This document shows positions 38,006 through 51,100 of a stretch of DNA of 56,761 nucleotides, piece by piece. A program made the translations under genes and the position numbers. The stretch spans positions 1 to 56,761 of the forward strand of contig JABVXV010000370.1 in the NCBI GenBank assembly GCA_013365325.1. Direction: 5' to 3'. Source of the DNA: Dipetalonema caudispina. Its lineage: Eukaryota > Nematoda > Chromadorea > Rhabditida > Onchocercidae. Under the pieces are notes generated by a model, which made no database searches, was not told the origin of the DNA, and saw only the letters and a program-made list of their open reading frames with translations. How positions within the stretch are numbered: position 1 is the first letter of the stretch; each line of letters opens with the position of its first letter.

Positions 38006-40014
38006 TCATGTGTCAGCTCTCTGTTCTTCCTCCTCATCTCCCATCATATCTTCGTCCTCTTCATTGTTAGCACCTTCCTCGTTTGGTGTCCACCACAATA
38101 CACATCCTAATCCGGTTTCCGCCATTGATCCAATAATTTGATATGATTTCTCTCGTTTCATTTCATCCTGGCTACTGTCAGGATCTACGTCCCTACAATA
38201 TCGGAATTATTCTTTCCTGAACTTTTGTCTTTCCAATAATTTACTAATTAATTTACATAAATATTGTTCTTTCCTCTGTAGTATGAAGTTATCCCTTCTC
38301 TCTAATTTCTACACCCGCAAGTTCATTAAGTGAATAGTACCGGTCTGCACTACGATATCATATCATGATCATTGATACTTCAAGCAATTTCATAAAAAGG
38401 CACTCCGGACTAATGACAATGATATTTATTAAATAACTTGACCTCAAACTCTAAAAGCCTACTACTTTAACCTGAACACCTTCGTAACGATAAAAAGTAA
38501 TCACTTGAAAATATTCTCAATAACTCGGAAGCGGACAGTTTTACCAGGATCCATATACAGTTTAGCAGATTGTCCATCTTCAGGTTGATATTCCCAATAC
38601 CAGATCTGCAATTACAAGAAAATTCTTTTCGTTCTAAGAGAAAAAACCTGAAAAGAAAAACTACAGTTCAAACGTAAATCTAATTACAATAAGGAGGTCA
38701 CACACTGGAGAAAGAAAAAAAGAACGCTAATTCACTAATCGTTATCTTTCCATTTTTCATTTACTCTGTATTGACTGACAAATTTAATTTCAACCTGTTC
38801 TTCCTCTTCGAAAACCGACGGTTGTGGCAATCGATGTGCCGGTATAAATATATCCTCAAAAAATATAACTGATAGCATTAGTCCTTCGGCGTTACTTGAT
38901 AACACTTTCGCTTCAACAACTTCATCGATAAAAGGTCGAAATACAACAAAACGGAACTGAAATTATCCAAAATTCATTTCACTTCAAACTCACCTCAAAT
39001 TATCCAAAAAGCTATCTTGACTGAGAAGAAATTAAAGATTTATTATTTATTAAGAATCTTAACTTAATTTCACTTTCCTAATTTTTATTTGACCGGCTAC
39101 CACCTCCCATTTCCTATATATAAAACGATTAAACGAAAGATTATCTATTATTAAGGACTGGTTTAAAAGGAAAGGATTTCTTCGAATTTATCCACTGACA
39201 CATTCAAACAGAAAATGGAATATAACATCTCCAAATAGCGTATTATCCCGTTTCAAACAATGAGTAGTGCGGCTGAGGAACTGTCAGGAAATTAAAAGAG
39301 TTGGAAATTTTTTTCAATTTAAAAATTCAATTTCAAATAATGCAAATAAAGCTCAATTAACCTTAACTTTTGTATGCGTACTGCCATCACCTGGTAGTAT
39401 ATACGAGACACCAACATCAACGAGATCATAAATTATAATGCATAGACCTAAACCTGGCACAATTTTGTTAGCGAATTGCTCATTTAGACGTTTCATTAAC
39501 ATCTGAAATAGTGAAAATATTTATTCTTAAAATTCATTTTGCTAATCATAAAATGAATCTATACGCTTAGACTACTTGTTTTCTATTAAATTCCGCTTTC
39601 ATTCAATTAAGTTATAAGGTCAGCTACAAACTTATCAATGGATCACGGTAATACAATCGAAAATTGAGATAATGCGGTTGACTGAAATCGCATCAAATTA
39701 ATGTTAAAATTATATATTTTTTTTTCAAATTCTTTTAAAAAAAGAATTCTTTCAAAGGAAAAAACTCTTCTAATTTGAAAGAATTCCTTATGCCTTTTTT
39801 TAAAGCAACTTTCCACATTTAAATATCTTAAATGAAAAAAATCGCATAATGAGTTAAGTATTTCATTTCCTTTTCTCCCTTCGCTGATATAAGCACATGT
39901 CATTATATCAACATATATTTTCGACATACAGAAAAGGCTCACCGGTTCAAAAGATTCACCGAATTGATGTGGTTTAATTCGTACGGTGTCTTCCAACAGT
40001 GCTAACACGAACAT
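38006..40014 (-). CDS. POLR3H: RNA polymerase III subunit RPC8 (Rpb7-like)
   Basis: Five exons: 40014-39943, 39502-39362, 38956-38795, 38605-38505, 38192-38006, giving 220 aa. RPC8 forms the Pol III stalk with its Rpb4-like partner and acts in initiation on tRNA, 5S and similar genes. The start MFVLALLEDTVRIKPHQF is diagnostic. The N-terminal Rpb7-like half continues through GDGSTHTKVKFRFVVFRPF (about 63-81). The OB-fold half includes FFEDIFIPAHRLPQPS and IWYWEY (about 126-131), and then GLGCVLWW near the end. Human RPC8 stops just after the matching WWTSN, whereas this protein adds about 24 mostly acidic residues. The exon 4 donor (GTGATT) is unusual but restores frame with exon 5. A TCTTTTACAG acceptor about 80 nt upstream of the ATG could be the leader site. 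The neighbour GTF3C3 acts in the same transcription system. Confidence 0.95.
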
Positions 40015-41464
40015 TTTTTTATGCTGATCTTATTGTCATGCGGCATTTGTTGAAGGTTTTACATATGATTACGATTATTAGAAACGCTTGAATCTGTAAA
40101 AGATAGAACTGCAACAGTTCATTTACTTCATGCATTAGTAATGCATTTATTTATCTTCCATATCAAACCTTACTTGAAAAAATTATTTGCTGAGAGTAAG
40201 AATATTGCCTGGAATATATAAAATTAAAAGGATTAAACACTGACCAAAGTATTATTGCGACTATTAATTGAAAATTGATTTAATTACGCAGATCTCAACC
40301 AGAATTTTGTCACAAATTGTGGCTCTCATTCCAGTACATTGGAGATTATTTGTATTAAAAATAAGATTGTCATTTTTGGGTAAGAAGATTGAATGTAAAG
40401 TAATTACGAACAGTGAATTAGAAGAATGAGACTCGAGAATATATTACCAAAACTTATTGCTTGAGTAATTAGACAATTTCCACTAATATGTAGGAAACAA
40501 TTCCTGCTTAAAATCGTTGGAAAGTAAAATATGAAAACAGACCGTACAGTAGGTAAGCAACTGTTTTCTTGAAGAAGTCCTACAACTGATGCAGCAAATG
40601 TTAAGTATAGTATGGTAGGAATTTTGTTCTTACAATTAGCAAAACCCCATAAATTTCAACAAAAAGAATTGAGATCATAAAATTTTATTTCAAATTTAAG
40701 CATATCATTGGATTTTGATCAAAACCCGATGCAATTTTACAGATATAAAATTTGGAAAATCTGTTTAATGGAAAATCAGGAAACCGCACAATACATACAC
40801 ATATAAAAATGAAAGCAAAATAAAATCTACATCTTCATCCTGGTTATCACATCATACAATCAAATCAACATCGCCTATTAGGCCGTCTTTTCACATCCGA
40901 GCTTTTCTCGAGATCATATGTTTCCACGAGCATTTATGTGTTTTCCAAAAAAAAGGCATATTTAAACGAATAAACATGAAAAAATCTCATACAACAATTC
41001 AAAATTTGAAAAATGTTAGTGAAATGCTTTAATATTCCTAATTGTCTAGAGACTATAAATGGTTGAAATCAATGTCTGCTTAGCTGCTATAGAATGCCAT
41101 TAACCCAAAAATATAACTGAAGTTAACCTCTTGGACCATTACCTAAAAACCAAACGTACTGATGGAAGCACAACAATTTATAACTCCCTACTATTACCTT
41201 TCGTTTAGAGATAAAATATTCTTATTCTCAGAAAAAAGGCACCTCAGGTACACTTTGATACTTAGTATCTTCCAAAGTAATTGTTCCATTTGCCTTAAAA
41301 GCAATCGTTATTTGAAATAGCAAGAAAAGTCATTAGCTAAAAAAACAAGTCACATACAGGTAATTCATTTATGAATCAATGAAATATGATGCAAATATAT
41401 ACGTGAAGCATGGTAAAAGCCAATGTAGTAAGAGTATAAGTCCTAATATTAACAAAGTGAAAAA
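40015..41464. other. intergenic gap between the checkpoint gene and POLR3H
   Basis: The largest gap in the four-gene block. It contains a 22-codon minus-strand open frame (40933-40865) with protein-like composition but no acceptor close by, and a TCTTTTACAG acceptor around 40094 that may start the POLR3H mRNA. I can support nothing else. Confidence 0.5.
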
Positions 41465-44358
41465 CTATAACTGCAACCGTTCCGCGAACAGCTCTTCCAT
41501 CGAAATGAGCTGAAAAAGACTACGATATATAAATTCTACATTCAAAAAAAAAAAATCATTAATCGCTTCCTACATTATAGCTCCCACTTCTCACCTAGGT
41601 AGATTGTATGCGTGACTGCTTTGCCAGAAGCATCAAATTATTTCGGAACAAATGAAAATATTAACGGTGGGTGAGCAAAATGATCTGAACTCAAATGCCA
41701 ACCTAGTTTATCAACGAAGAAATAAATCGAAATCGAAAAAAGCTACTAAATGTTAAAGTATTCTCTTAACCTTATTTGTTATAAATAATCGTCCACGTCT
41801 GTTCGGTTGTTTTCGATCCTTCACTTCTTCATCGTTTTCATTGAAAACCTACATCAGATTGGTTCAATAATTCAAATTACGAAATGAATTTGAAAAGGGA
41901 ACCATATTTTAAAAAAGCTGAAAATTTATATATATGGATAAAAAAATTTACAAATGCCCCACAAAAGCAGAACATAAACAAATTTAATCAAATTCTCTGA
42001 ATAAAAGTATTAATAACCGTAAAAGCAGCTTGATGTATTTCATTTCTTTTTGGTATACTATCAATTCGTGCATCGCTCCATTTCGTAGGATCCCAACTGT
42101 TCTGCACAAAAGCCACATGAGCCAAGTCATCTCCGAAACTTTTTGGTACCAATAAATTCTCATCATCAAATGCTTCTTCACCCTAGATTAAGACTTTTTT
42201 AAAATTATAGTAAAAAGTATTTTTATCTCACTGAAGCATACAGTCAATTATCAATTGACAATAAATCATGTGTTCCACAATGCCTGAATTTTGCCTAAAA
42301 CTTGATTCCACAAAGCTAAATTTTCCGCAATCAAAAGTTTCTAATACTTTATATGTCGTTAAAAAAGATTGCAAACTAGGACACGAAGCTTGGAATTGTT
42401 CTTCTACTTTTCGAAAATAAACAACTCATTTCATTTTTTCACCTGATAAATTTGAAAAGCATTTCCTGTCTTTGCACCTTCCAAACGACGCGACCGAGTA
42501 CCAGGATGCAAACTACCCGGTCTTTTAGATGTATCTCGAAATACTGGAGCTTCATGATTCGGTCCCAAACCTGAAAATCAACAAATGAAATAACTTTTTT
42601 TCTCGTTACATTTGAAATTTAAAGTGCCAACATACTTTTAAATAAAACATGAAATTTGAATTATCATTCCATTTTTGACTTCAAAGTTTTTACAGTTACA
42701 ACAGGAATTAAATCTACACGGGTTTATTTAAATAACAAATTTACCGGTTAGCTGGCCAAGTGCTAATCGCTGCATACTCAGTTCACTTTCATCAATCAAA
42801 TCATTTTCGCTATCACTGAAGTTTCGCAATGCTCGAATTTGTCGCATTTCCAAGGCATCCGATGCTTCATTTAATAATTCTAACGGTTCAGCGCAGTGCT
42901 CCCGACCACGTTTAAGAACTATTCGTGCTCCATTTATATCATGCGAATTTTCACGGATCTGGAAACGGATATAAATTCTATGACAGCTATAACAATTGCT
43001 AACAGTTCCGTAATAATGACGAAAAACCGAAGGCTAACTATAATTCCGCATTTCAGATCGCATACATTCTCATTCCAAAATAACTCAGGGCAATTTACTG
43101 GGAAAACTTTCTGAACGATGACTGAGTTAGCGAATTCAGCAAAACTTTCCACATTCTATCAAAAAGGGAGTAATTTGCTGGGAATTTATAACGTGTTAAT
43201 TACTTACTTCAGCCCATCTAATATAAAATTTGGCCAAACGACGACAACATCCGGCAAGATAAGCACGCTCAAAGAACGTATCCACGTTTGCATCAGATTT
43301 GTTCTCGATTAATTTTATCCAAAATTTCAACATCCTTTCATCGTTCAAAAACTCTTCACGGTAGCCAAAAGTATTGATTATGCGCGTTAGTATTGGAAAA
43401 AGGTGCGACTGTTTCCCTAAAAAATAAGCAAACTTTTTCAAAAATGACCATCATCTAGTGCAGCACATCTACTGATATCTCTACGACTAATGCGTTAAAT
43501 ATAATATGGCACTGCCAAATATTTTGGAAGAGACTCAAGAAACTGAAAGTTCAACTATTTCGTTTCATTTATATACTTGACAGATTTCTAGTAATGATCA
43601 GTCAACTAAACGTAATCTATTTCAGTCAACTAAAGGTTAATACGCGATTAGTCCGAAAACAAATCAAGATAATTTAATTAAAAAGCTCTCGAAAAAAAAG
43701 CTGTAAAATATAATTCTATTTTTTTTTCCGATAAAGTTTAAAATAAAATAACAGATAAGTTATAAAACCTGTCGGAAAGTGTTCCTCGAACCACGTTATA
43801 TAATGCAAACACACATCCAATGGGTCGTCTGATGCTTTTGCTTGTTCGAAATCATTCTCGAAGCGTTTTTCAGCTTCGATTATTGTGATTCTCATACCTA
43901 GTGATGCAATTTCAATGTTTAATGAATTTACTTGTAGTACATTTTTGAGACTACTATTGATCTTAAGAATAATATCATAATATCTTCACCATGTATAAAT
44001 AATGGTAACAATCTTGGCATATTAAACATCAGTATACATTAAGAAACTGAGGTTATTTTTATCCAAATTGAGCAAAACTAATTTATTTCATGTAAAATCA
44101 CATGTAACACCCCCATATATGATGATAGACACAATAAAAACGTAAATCCGATGGGAATTGCACCGTAAGCAACAATATATATGGTCTTGCTGTCAAACTT
44201 TAGTATTTATAAATATAATATTGTCGACAGACTTAACTATTTCATAAACGAAACTTACCACTAAACACATTATTTATGGACTTGACCTTCCGGCCACTTC
44301 TGAGCGGTCGTATATTTTCGCGATTTAATTCCCATTCATGTTCTGCTGCATCAGCCAT
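41465..44358 (-). CDS. san-1: spindle-checkpoint protein MAD3/BUBR1-type (SAN-1-like)
   Basis: Eight exons: 44358-44259, 43930-43769, 43416-43208, 42958-42745, 42570-42443, 42182-42018, 41848-41771, 41509-41465, giving 366 aa. In this family the protein joins MAD2 and CDC20 to inhibit the anaphase-promoting complex. No kinase domain is encoded, so it is a MAD3/SAN-1 rather than a BUB1 type. The N-terminus EWELNRENIRPLRSGR aligns with the EWELSKENVQPLRQGR region of BUBR1, but the KEN box reads R13-E14-N15. The Mad3/BUB1 TPR region follows (DPLDVCLHYITWFEEHFP at about 64-81, LAKFYIRWAE near 148-157, CAEPLELL near 179). The last exon, ending LISMEELFAERLQL, resembles the FSFEEIRAE segment of BUBR1 and was chosen by phase after a TTTTTCAG acceptor. 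The last-exon choice and the exon 2 acceptor are the least certain points. No K-E-N occurs anywhere in the model. Confidence 0.88.
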
Positions 44359-45142
44359 GTTTCGCTTCTATATTAATCAAATCACAAACAATCTTAAAAC
44401 GAAACTACCGATAACAGATATATGCATATACAATCCCAACCTACCATACAACATCACTAAGAACCATGCCAAGCATTTCCAAACAATTTCCGTTCTATGG
44501 TATGAATGAGTGGGAAAATTTACAGTAGATTTACGCTAGATTCAAAAGCTCGAAGCACAACTCATGCACGTCAACAGTTTCTGCGATACCGTAATGAAGC
44601 AGCACTTACCATTCAACCAATAACTTTTGATATAATATCATATAAAGGTTGATTTGAGCTTACTTTCAAATAACTTAGAAATACAAGTAATGAGACAAGC
44701 AAAGGTTGACAAATAACCTACAAAGAGAGAAAAACAAATTAAGTCAGCCATTTATTTTTGTACATTTTATCAAATTAACATTGTACATTGATTTCAAATC
44801 ATCATTGGCACTCATTATTAACAGCTTCGAGTTAATTTATAGCAACCAAACAATTCCATTAAATTCATCATGCTGATGGTTTGAAATAAATTCATCCAAT
44901 TATGCAAACACAACATGATATGGATTAGAAGATGAAAAAATACAAATGCAGATGAATAATTGGGACGATAAACAGCCAGTAAGCAGTAAAAACAATTGTA
45001 AGAAATAGAACTTGCAAAAAAAGAAACCCAAATTATGCTGTAATAACGTAAAAATCCATTTTTCAAAATTCAACTTAAAACCGATACATTACTGATTAAA
45101 AATTTCACCATACAACTTTCACATACAAATATCACACGAGCT
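44359..45142. other. intergenic gap between GTF3C3 and the checkpoint gene, with an orphan frame
   Basis: A minus-strand open frame at 45066-44818 encodes 82 mostly hydrophobic residues with two potential membrane spans and no recognised family. It begins about 75 nt below the GTF3C3 polyadenylation signal. Possible acceptors (TTTTTAATCAG and GGTTTTAAG) precede its ATG, an arrangement like that of an operon gene. Chance is not excluded in T-rich DNA. Confidence 0.35.
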
Positions 45143-45147
45143 TTATT
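45142..45147 (-). terminator. polyadenylation signal AATAAA overlapping the GTF3C3 stop codon
   Basis: The end of the coding sequence reads GTG GAA TAA AGC, so AATAAA contains the TAA stop. No closer downstream signal is obvious. Use of this signal would give a very short 3' UTR. Confidence 0.5.
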
Positions 45148-48100
45148 CCACACAGCAATATCTTTCCATTAAATTCCGCGCAACATACTGATTCCCACTC
45201 GCCAAATAGATCAGTGCTAAATTATGTGCAGCCATGGGTCGAAGATTATACCTGAATTAAACTGAATTATACAATTCGAAAAAGAAAATACGTTACATGC
45301 GATGTCATTCACTGTTAATTTGGATCTGCGCTAGAAAACATAGGCGGATTTGGGGCGAAAAAATCATAAAATAGATGTTTTTAGTGTAGTTTGAAGTGTG
45401 TTTCTGCTGAGAAAGATTCAAATATAGCCTAAATGGCAAGAAATCTGTATATCTTTCAAAGAGGCCTAACTTAAAACAAATAAACAAAATTTACTCTTCA
45501 GCTTCTACTGTACGTTTTTCGCCCGTAACTTCATCTGTAACCACGAGTTTCGGAATATCAACCTGTAAAATTCAAACAGCAATTCAATCTGATCATTTTC
45601 AATTCCAGAAAATCTAACTTTTTCACTTTCACTTTGATAGCTATAAATTTCTGGTGGAATATTCTGGACAATCATAAGTCTACAAACAACGTGAAGAACT
45701 GTAATTACCTTCAAGCACTTTCCGTAGAAATACATAGCCAAAGGCAAAATGTTCATTTGATGAAACATGCGTCCAATGTTGTAGTATGTTTCCTGATTAT
45801 CACCGCGTAGTCGCTGATAACGATTCATGAATGCTAGACCCTTAAAGATTATTGAGATGTCTTTCAGTTATCATCTCTTCTTATCGTTATGTACACCAAA
45901 GACCTCACGTCGTACAATGACATCATTTTTTACACCGGGTTTCGATCCATATAAAGTAAACGGATTGCGTCTTATATATTTTTTTTTCATTGAACTTTAA
46001 TACAGATGTGAAACCATATTTTAAATGACTATGAATTCTATAGAACGAAGTATCCATATGGACCTTTCATCAGTTCTTTTTAGCTAACAAAAGAAATATG
46101 AATAAGTAGTCGGATTTTTTCAACCAGATAAACAGCAAAAAAAAGCAATATTGAGCGGGCGAGAAAACTTACTCTAAGTGCTATCATATGACGACTGAAT
46201 ATATCTTTTTTGCAGGACATGTGAACAAATGTAAGACCAATGAGCATGCATACAAGTGGATTATCTGGGACTTGTTTCCAGACATGCAGATATTCACCTG
46301 CAACAGTTTAATTTTTCATACTACCTTGAAAGTACTTTACAACAAATTTTATGCAGCATTTTTAATTGCTCACTATCACCATTTGTTTTCTATATTTCTG
46401 ACAGAAAATTCGAAATTATTCTTCAGAAGAATCTTTATAAAAAGCTTTCATCATCACTTACCAAGAGCATGGCGATATGCACCAGTAATTAAGGAATTAT
46501 TTCCAGAAATCATTTGGAGCGCTAAATTGCCCGGAGAGCGTGCCAATGCTCTCATTATATATCGATGATAGCTAACATTCTGAGAATGACAAAAAACAAA
46601 ATTCATTGCATTGAAAATACGGGTGAACAGCAGGTCACGATCCGACGGCAACAGGAGTGGGTGATTGTTCTGTAAAAAGTACAGTGATTGTTAAAGAAAT
46701 GTTAAGATGAAATGGCCTGGTGACTGCAACTAGCTTGAATCTTTTTCAGGCATTGCAACCACCTTTACCTAGCGATTAAATTATCACTAATAGCATTTCT
46801 TACAGGACAGGATGGTCCTGATGATAGTGTTTACAATGAAGAATATCTATTCGACCAAATTGTTCAATTTCCGGCCAGCTTAAAATAATAAAATAATTTT
46901 ATCAGATTATAACATACCAAAGTTCGTTACGATAATTTATAAATTACGAAAACTATCTAACCACAGAAAGTGTATGGAACCATCGCAGGTATTCGAATGC
47001 TAGTGGCCAAACATGTGCTCGTATTGAACAGTACAGTAAAAGGTTCTGGAATGTTTCCAGAGTTCTGAAAAACGAAGCGATTTTTGACGTAAAAATGAAT
47101 AAAAAATCATTAAGTACTATATTAAACAAGTAAAGGTCAACGGAACTTGAAACTTCAATCTAATGCCATTTCGATGCTCTCCTTTGAGAAAACGCTTACT
47201 TTATATTTCTGCTGATGAGTGGCTGTAAATAAGCAAAACAACAGACATGCAACGCATCCAAACATCTCTTTTGCTGCAGCAGTGTTTCCAATAATTTGAA
47301 GCAGTAGTCATGCAACTGAAAATGAAAGTGAAAATTTTTAATCCATTTCAGATGCGCTTAAAAAAGACGGTTGGTTCAAGTCATTTGCGAAACTGTTAAA
47401 AGAATTGCAGAAACGGATAATGCATCATATTAATCACCTATAAGATCACTCCTGATGACTTAAATCCTACGGATACAATAACGAACATTGTAATAAAGAA
47501 AGTAAAAACTAAGCTGATCAAGTAATTAAGCAATTAACGTAAGAAATCATATAATTTCAATTCAAAAATAAGGAGTAAGGAAGTGTGAATGACTTACTTA
47601 TGAAAGAAATTTTTTATCAACAGATAGTTATGCCTTCGCGATATTTTCTACGAAAGTTGAACGTGCTACCGAAGGAGAAAGTAGAATTTACCTGTGTACC
47701 TGTAATCTCGCTTGGTGCACGCTCTTCCGCTGCCGCAAGTTGTCCGACACGTTTCACGTACTTTTCGAATGCTGAGCCTCGCACTGCATTGAATGCTTGC
47801 ACACGAATACCATGGCAAACAGCTAGAATAATTATCTATGAATTTGCTCAAAGCTCAATGGTGAATGAAATACGAGAATTTTGCCTGGTTACAAGAATCA
47901 CAAGATTTCTTAATACTTATCTCAGAACTATTACATTGGATTTAATAAAAAGCAGTTCTCACTGAAGCATATGTGACATGACAAAAAATATATATAATAA
48001 AAGCAAAATTACTTCCTCGTTCGCTTGCTGGCAACCTCTTCTTCAATAAAGCCATATTGTTTAAGTAAATTTCGTAAAAATGAGGAGCAAGCAACATTCG

Positions 48101-51100
48101 AACGCAACGAGCAAATTCATCCATTCGTTTGCGCTCAAATAAGAAGTCAGCCTGACGCACCAACAATCTTTCATCCTATAAATTGGAAATAGACTAAGAA
48201 TCAGCATACTTTAGCAGTAGAAAAAGACAATACTTACCCAACAAAAGATATTAAAACAACCCTAGGAAAATTAAATTAATAGCGAAAATGGATTTGAAAC
48301 TAAATTCAAGTTAAAATTGCGGGACTAAAATCAGTTTAAAACAAACCTAAAGTAAGGCGAAACTTGCAGCATAAAGGAAAAATGATGAGGAAACTCTAGA
48401 AGCGTCGTTAACTGACAAACAAGTAAACAAATGTGGGAGGATAAAGGATCTCATTCTAAGGAAAGAAAAGAGAATATAATAAAATACTTGCCGGTAAACT
48501 ACTTCCAGCATCCAACACATACTCACGCAATGTTTCAAACGCTTCATCAACCATACCCAGTCGTTGTTGAATTGTTGAGTAATTAATACGGGCATCAACA
48601 TGTGAAGGCTGCAGATCCAGTGCATGCTGATAAGCTTTACATGCTTCTTCATACCTCTTACGAATCTAAAAATTATTTGCACGTCTTCTTCATAAGCAAA
48701 ACGACTCAATTTAATTCAAGGACACTTGTAAAAGTGGATGAAAAAACATACGGAAAGAAAGAGACCGTAAAGGTACCACGCTTCAGCAACATCCAGAAAG
48801 TGCGGACGGGCCAGCAGATGTTCCATATATTTTTGGGCATGTGCTACACAGTCGACAGCATGATAGGCACGTGCTATGTCCAAGTAGACGTGTTGATCTT
48901 GCGGGAAAATAACCCTTTCGAAAAGTTTGTCTACGAGAGTCTACAAATATCCTTAAGTCATACAATTACACTTTTGTTTTAATAATTTTTCCGTAAAAAT
49001 TACAATTATTATATTGAAATATGCAAGATTTTCAAACTTCCGAAACGGAACACAGAGCGATTAAGATTCTCATAGCCCATGGAAGTGAACTCGAGCAATG
49101 ATTCGCATGAATTTCATGCTTTAACAAAACTAAATTTCACTCAATCGCTAGCTGCCCTACCTAATGCCCTATTTTAAAAACGAATTTTTCAATGAATACA
49201 CATAAGCATTCAATAAATTGAAATAAAGCTTAACATCAAGTAGTCGATATGCATGGTTTTTTGGAAACAAACAAATACATTTCACAATTTTCCTAAATCA
49301 ATCTATAATGTAAATTATTGAATATATATTATTGAAAACAAGTTGGTAGGTAATACCTAACAAGCACTTAAGAATCTTACCGGAGCCAGATCTTTACGGC
49401 CAAGTCTGATGAAACAAATGACGAGACGTGCCAGGAAAACTGTCGGCAAGCTTTCACCAACAACAAAACGATGCACTTTTTCGGGAGGAAATGGTTTCAC
49501 TGTATAACTTGCATTGTTGTACTTAATCTGAATTTGACAATACCAATTACTTAGCTCCGTATTCTACAATCTTGGATCTGTTCAATTATTCGGTATAATA
49601 TGTCTACTGATAAGAACATGACAATGGAGGTAGGCCATGGCCTAGCATCAAACTGATGACTTGACCCCTATGGTATCCTTCTGCTTAACGATCTGCTTAC
49701 CTCAACAGCAAAACGTCCCTTTTCGTCGAGAGCAGTAATTCCAGGACAAAGGGCGAAAACGGACTTTGCTGCATCTTCGAAACGATGGCTGTTCATCAAT
49801 AAGCCTGAAATTAGTTGTTCTTTTTCTGTCTAGAAAACAGTGATATCAAATGTTCCAGAAATTACCGGCAAAACTTACGAACGACAGTTTTATGTTGCTC
49901 AGTAGCATCACGATTATATTCACGACTACGGAGGACGAATGTTTCTAACGCTGCTATTGCTTTTTCTTCATCATTCATTTTAATGTAATGGTCGGCAGCC
50001 TGAAGATTATATGTGTTAGATTTCTTATTTAATTACAGCACAATATTGATTTCTAATATCTGTCCAAGATTTCACACACCACTTGGACCACGACTACTAA
50101 GTGTAAAACATCCTTCGGTGATAGTGGAATGATTTTCTTGCTTCTTAGAAATAGATTCACAATTTAAGCTCTAAAATCATTCCGCTTCATTCATTTGCAA
50201 GATAAGCAAACCAAACTTTCATTTCTTCACATAACCAGTATAGGCATAACTTACAATTGTTATCATATTCCTAAACCATTCAAAATCCACTTGTCCTCGA
50301 TCGACTGACTGTGCAGCCATAAATCGTGTTCGCATTGCAAGAACATTAAGTCCAGCTTTCTCAAGTGCGTCAATCCTTTTTTCATAGTAAAAATGATTGG
50401 ACGAATCGGCTCGTATTGCTGAAAAATGTTCGCATACAAAAAGTATGAAAGCATGACAATTGGAATTACTCAGTATTTCCCCACATTCTTCAAAAAATAA
50501 TCATAATCAAAAAATTAGTTCACGAGAGATTTAGACATCCGAAATTTTATACTATCATCGTTATAACCATAATAATAAACAGGTAAGAGGGATGGAGAGA
50601 GAGGGACAAGGTAAGAGAGCCCGAATAATTACCAAATATTAACCTCTTCCATAACATGCAGCTGCTTCTTCGTTTTTATCCAACTTCAAAGCATAATCAC
50701 CCAGATCTGACCATTCTACAGCAGATGTACGACTACCGTTCAAATGAGCAGCCAGTAAACCATACTGCAGTGATTTCTGAGGTCGATTTAAATCGTTGTA
50801 GATATCAGCTACTTGTCGATATGGTTCCGGATTACGCGGTTCTTGTCTGACTACCTGAAAAATACATTGAAACACGCTAAAAGCTGATGGTAGTAATTTT
50901 GGTTTATTAAAATCATTTATCTGTAAGTTGTCATAAGTACATTGAGTATCTCATTATTAACAAAACATAAAGCAAATTATATTACTTCCAACAGCATAGT
51001 TAATGCTTCTTTCGTTCTTCCTTTAGCATAAATAACATTTGCCTGACCGATCAAAGCATCCAGTGTCCTAAAAATACATTATCGGCTATGTTAACGTTAC

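Noticed and set aside
46813..46878. Exon-like open segment between GTF3C3 exons ending 46962 and starting 46669
   Set aside because: It needs weak alternative donors on both sides, and the family alignment is gap-free when it is skipped.
47585..47965. 126-codon plus-strand frame
   Set aside because: It is antisense to GTF3C3 exon 47822-47692, which has clear TPR-protein coding in the other strand.
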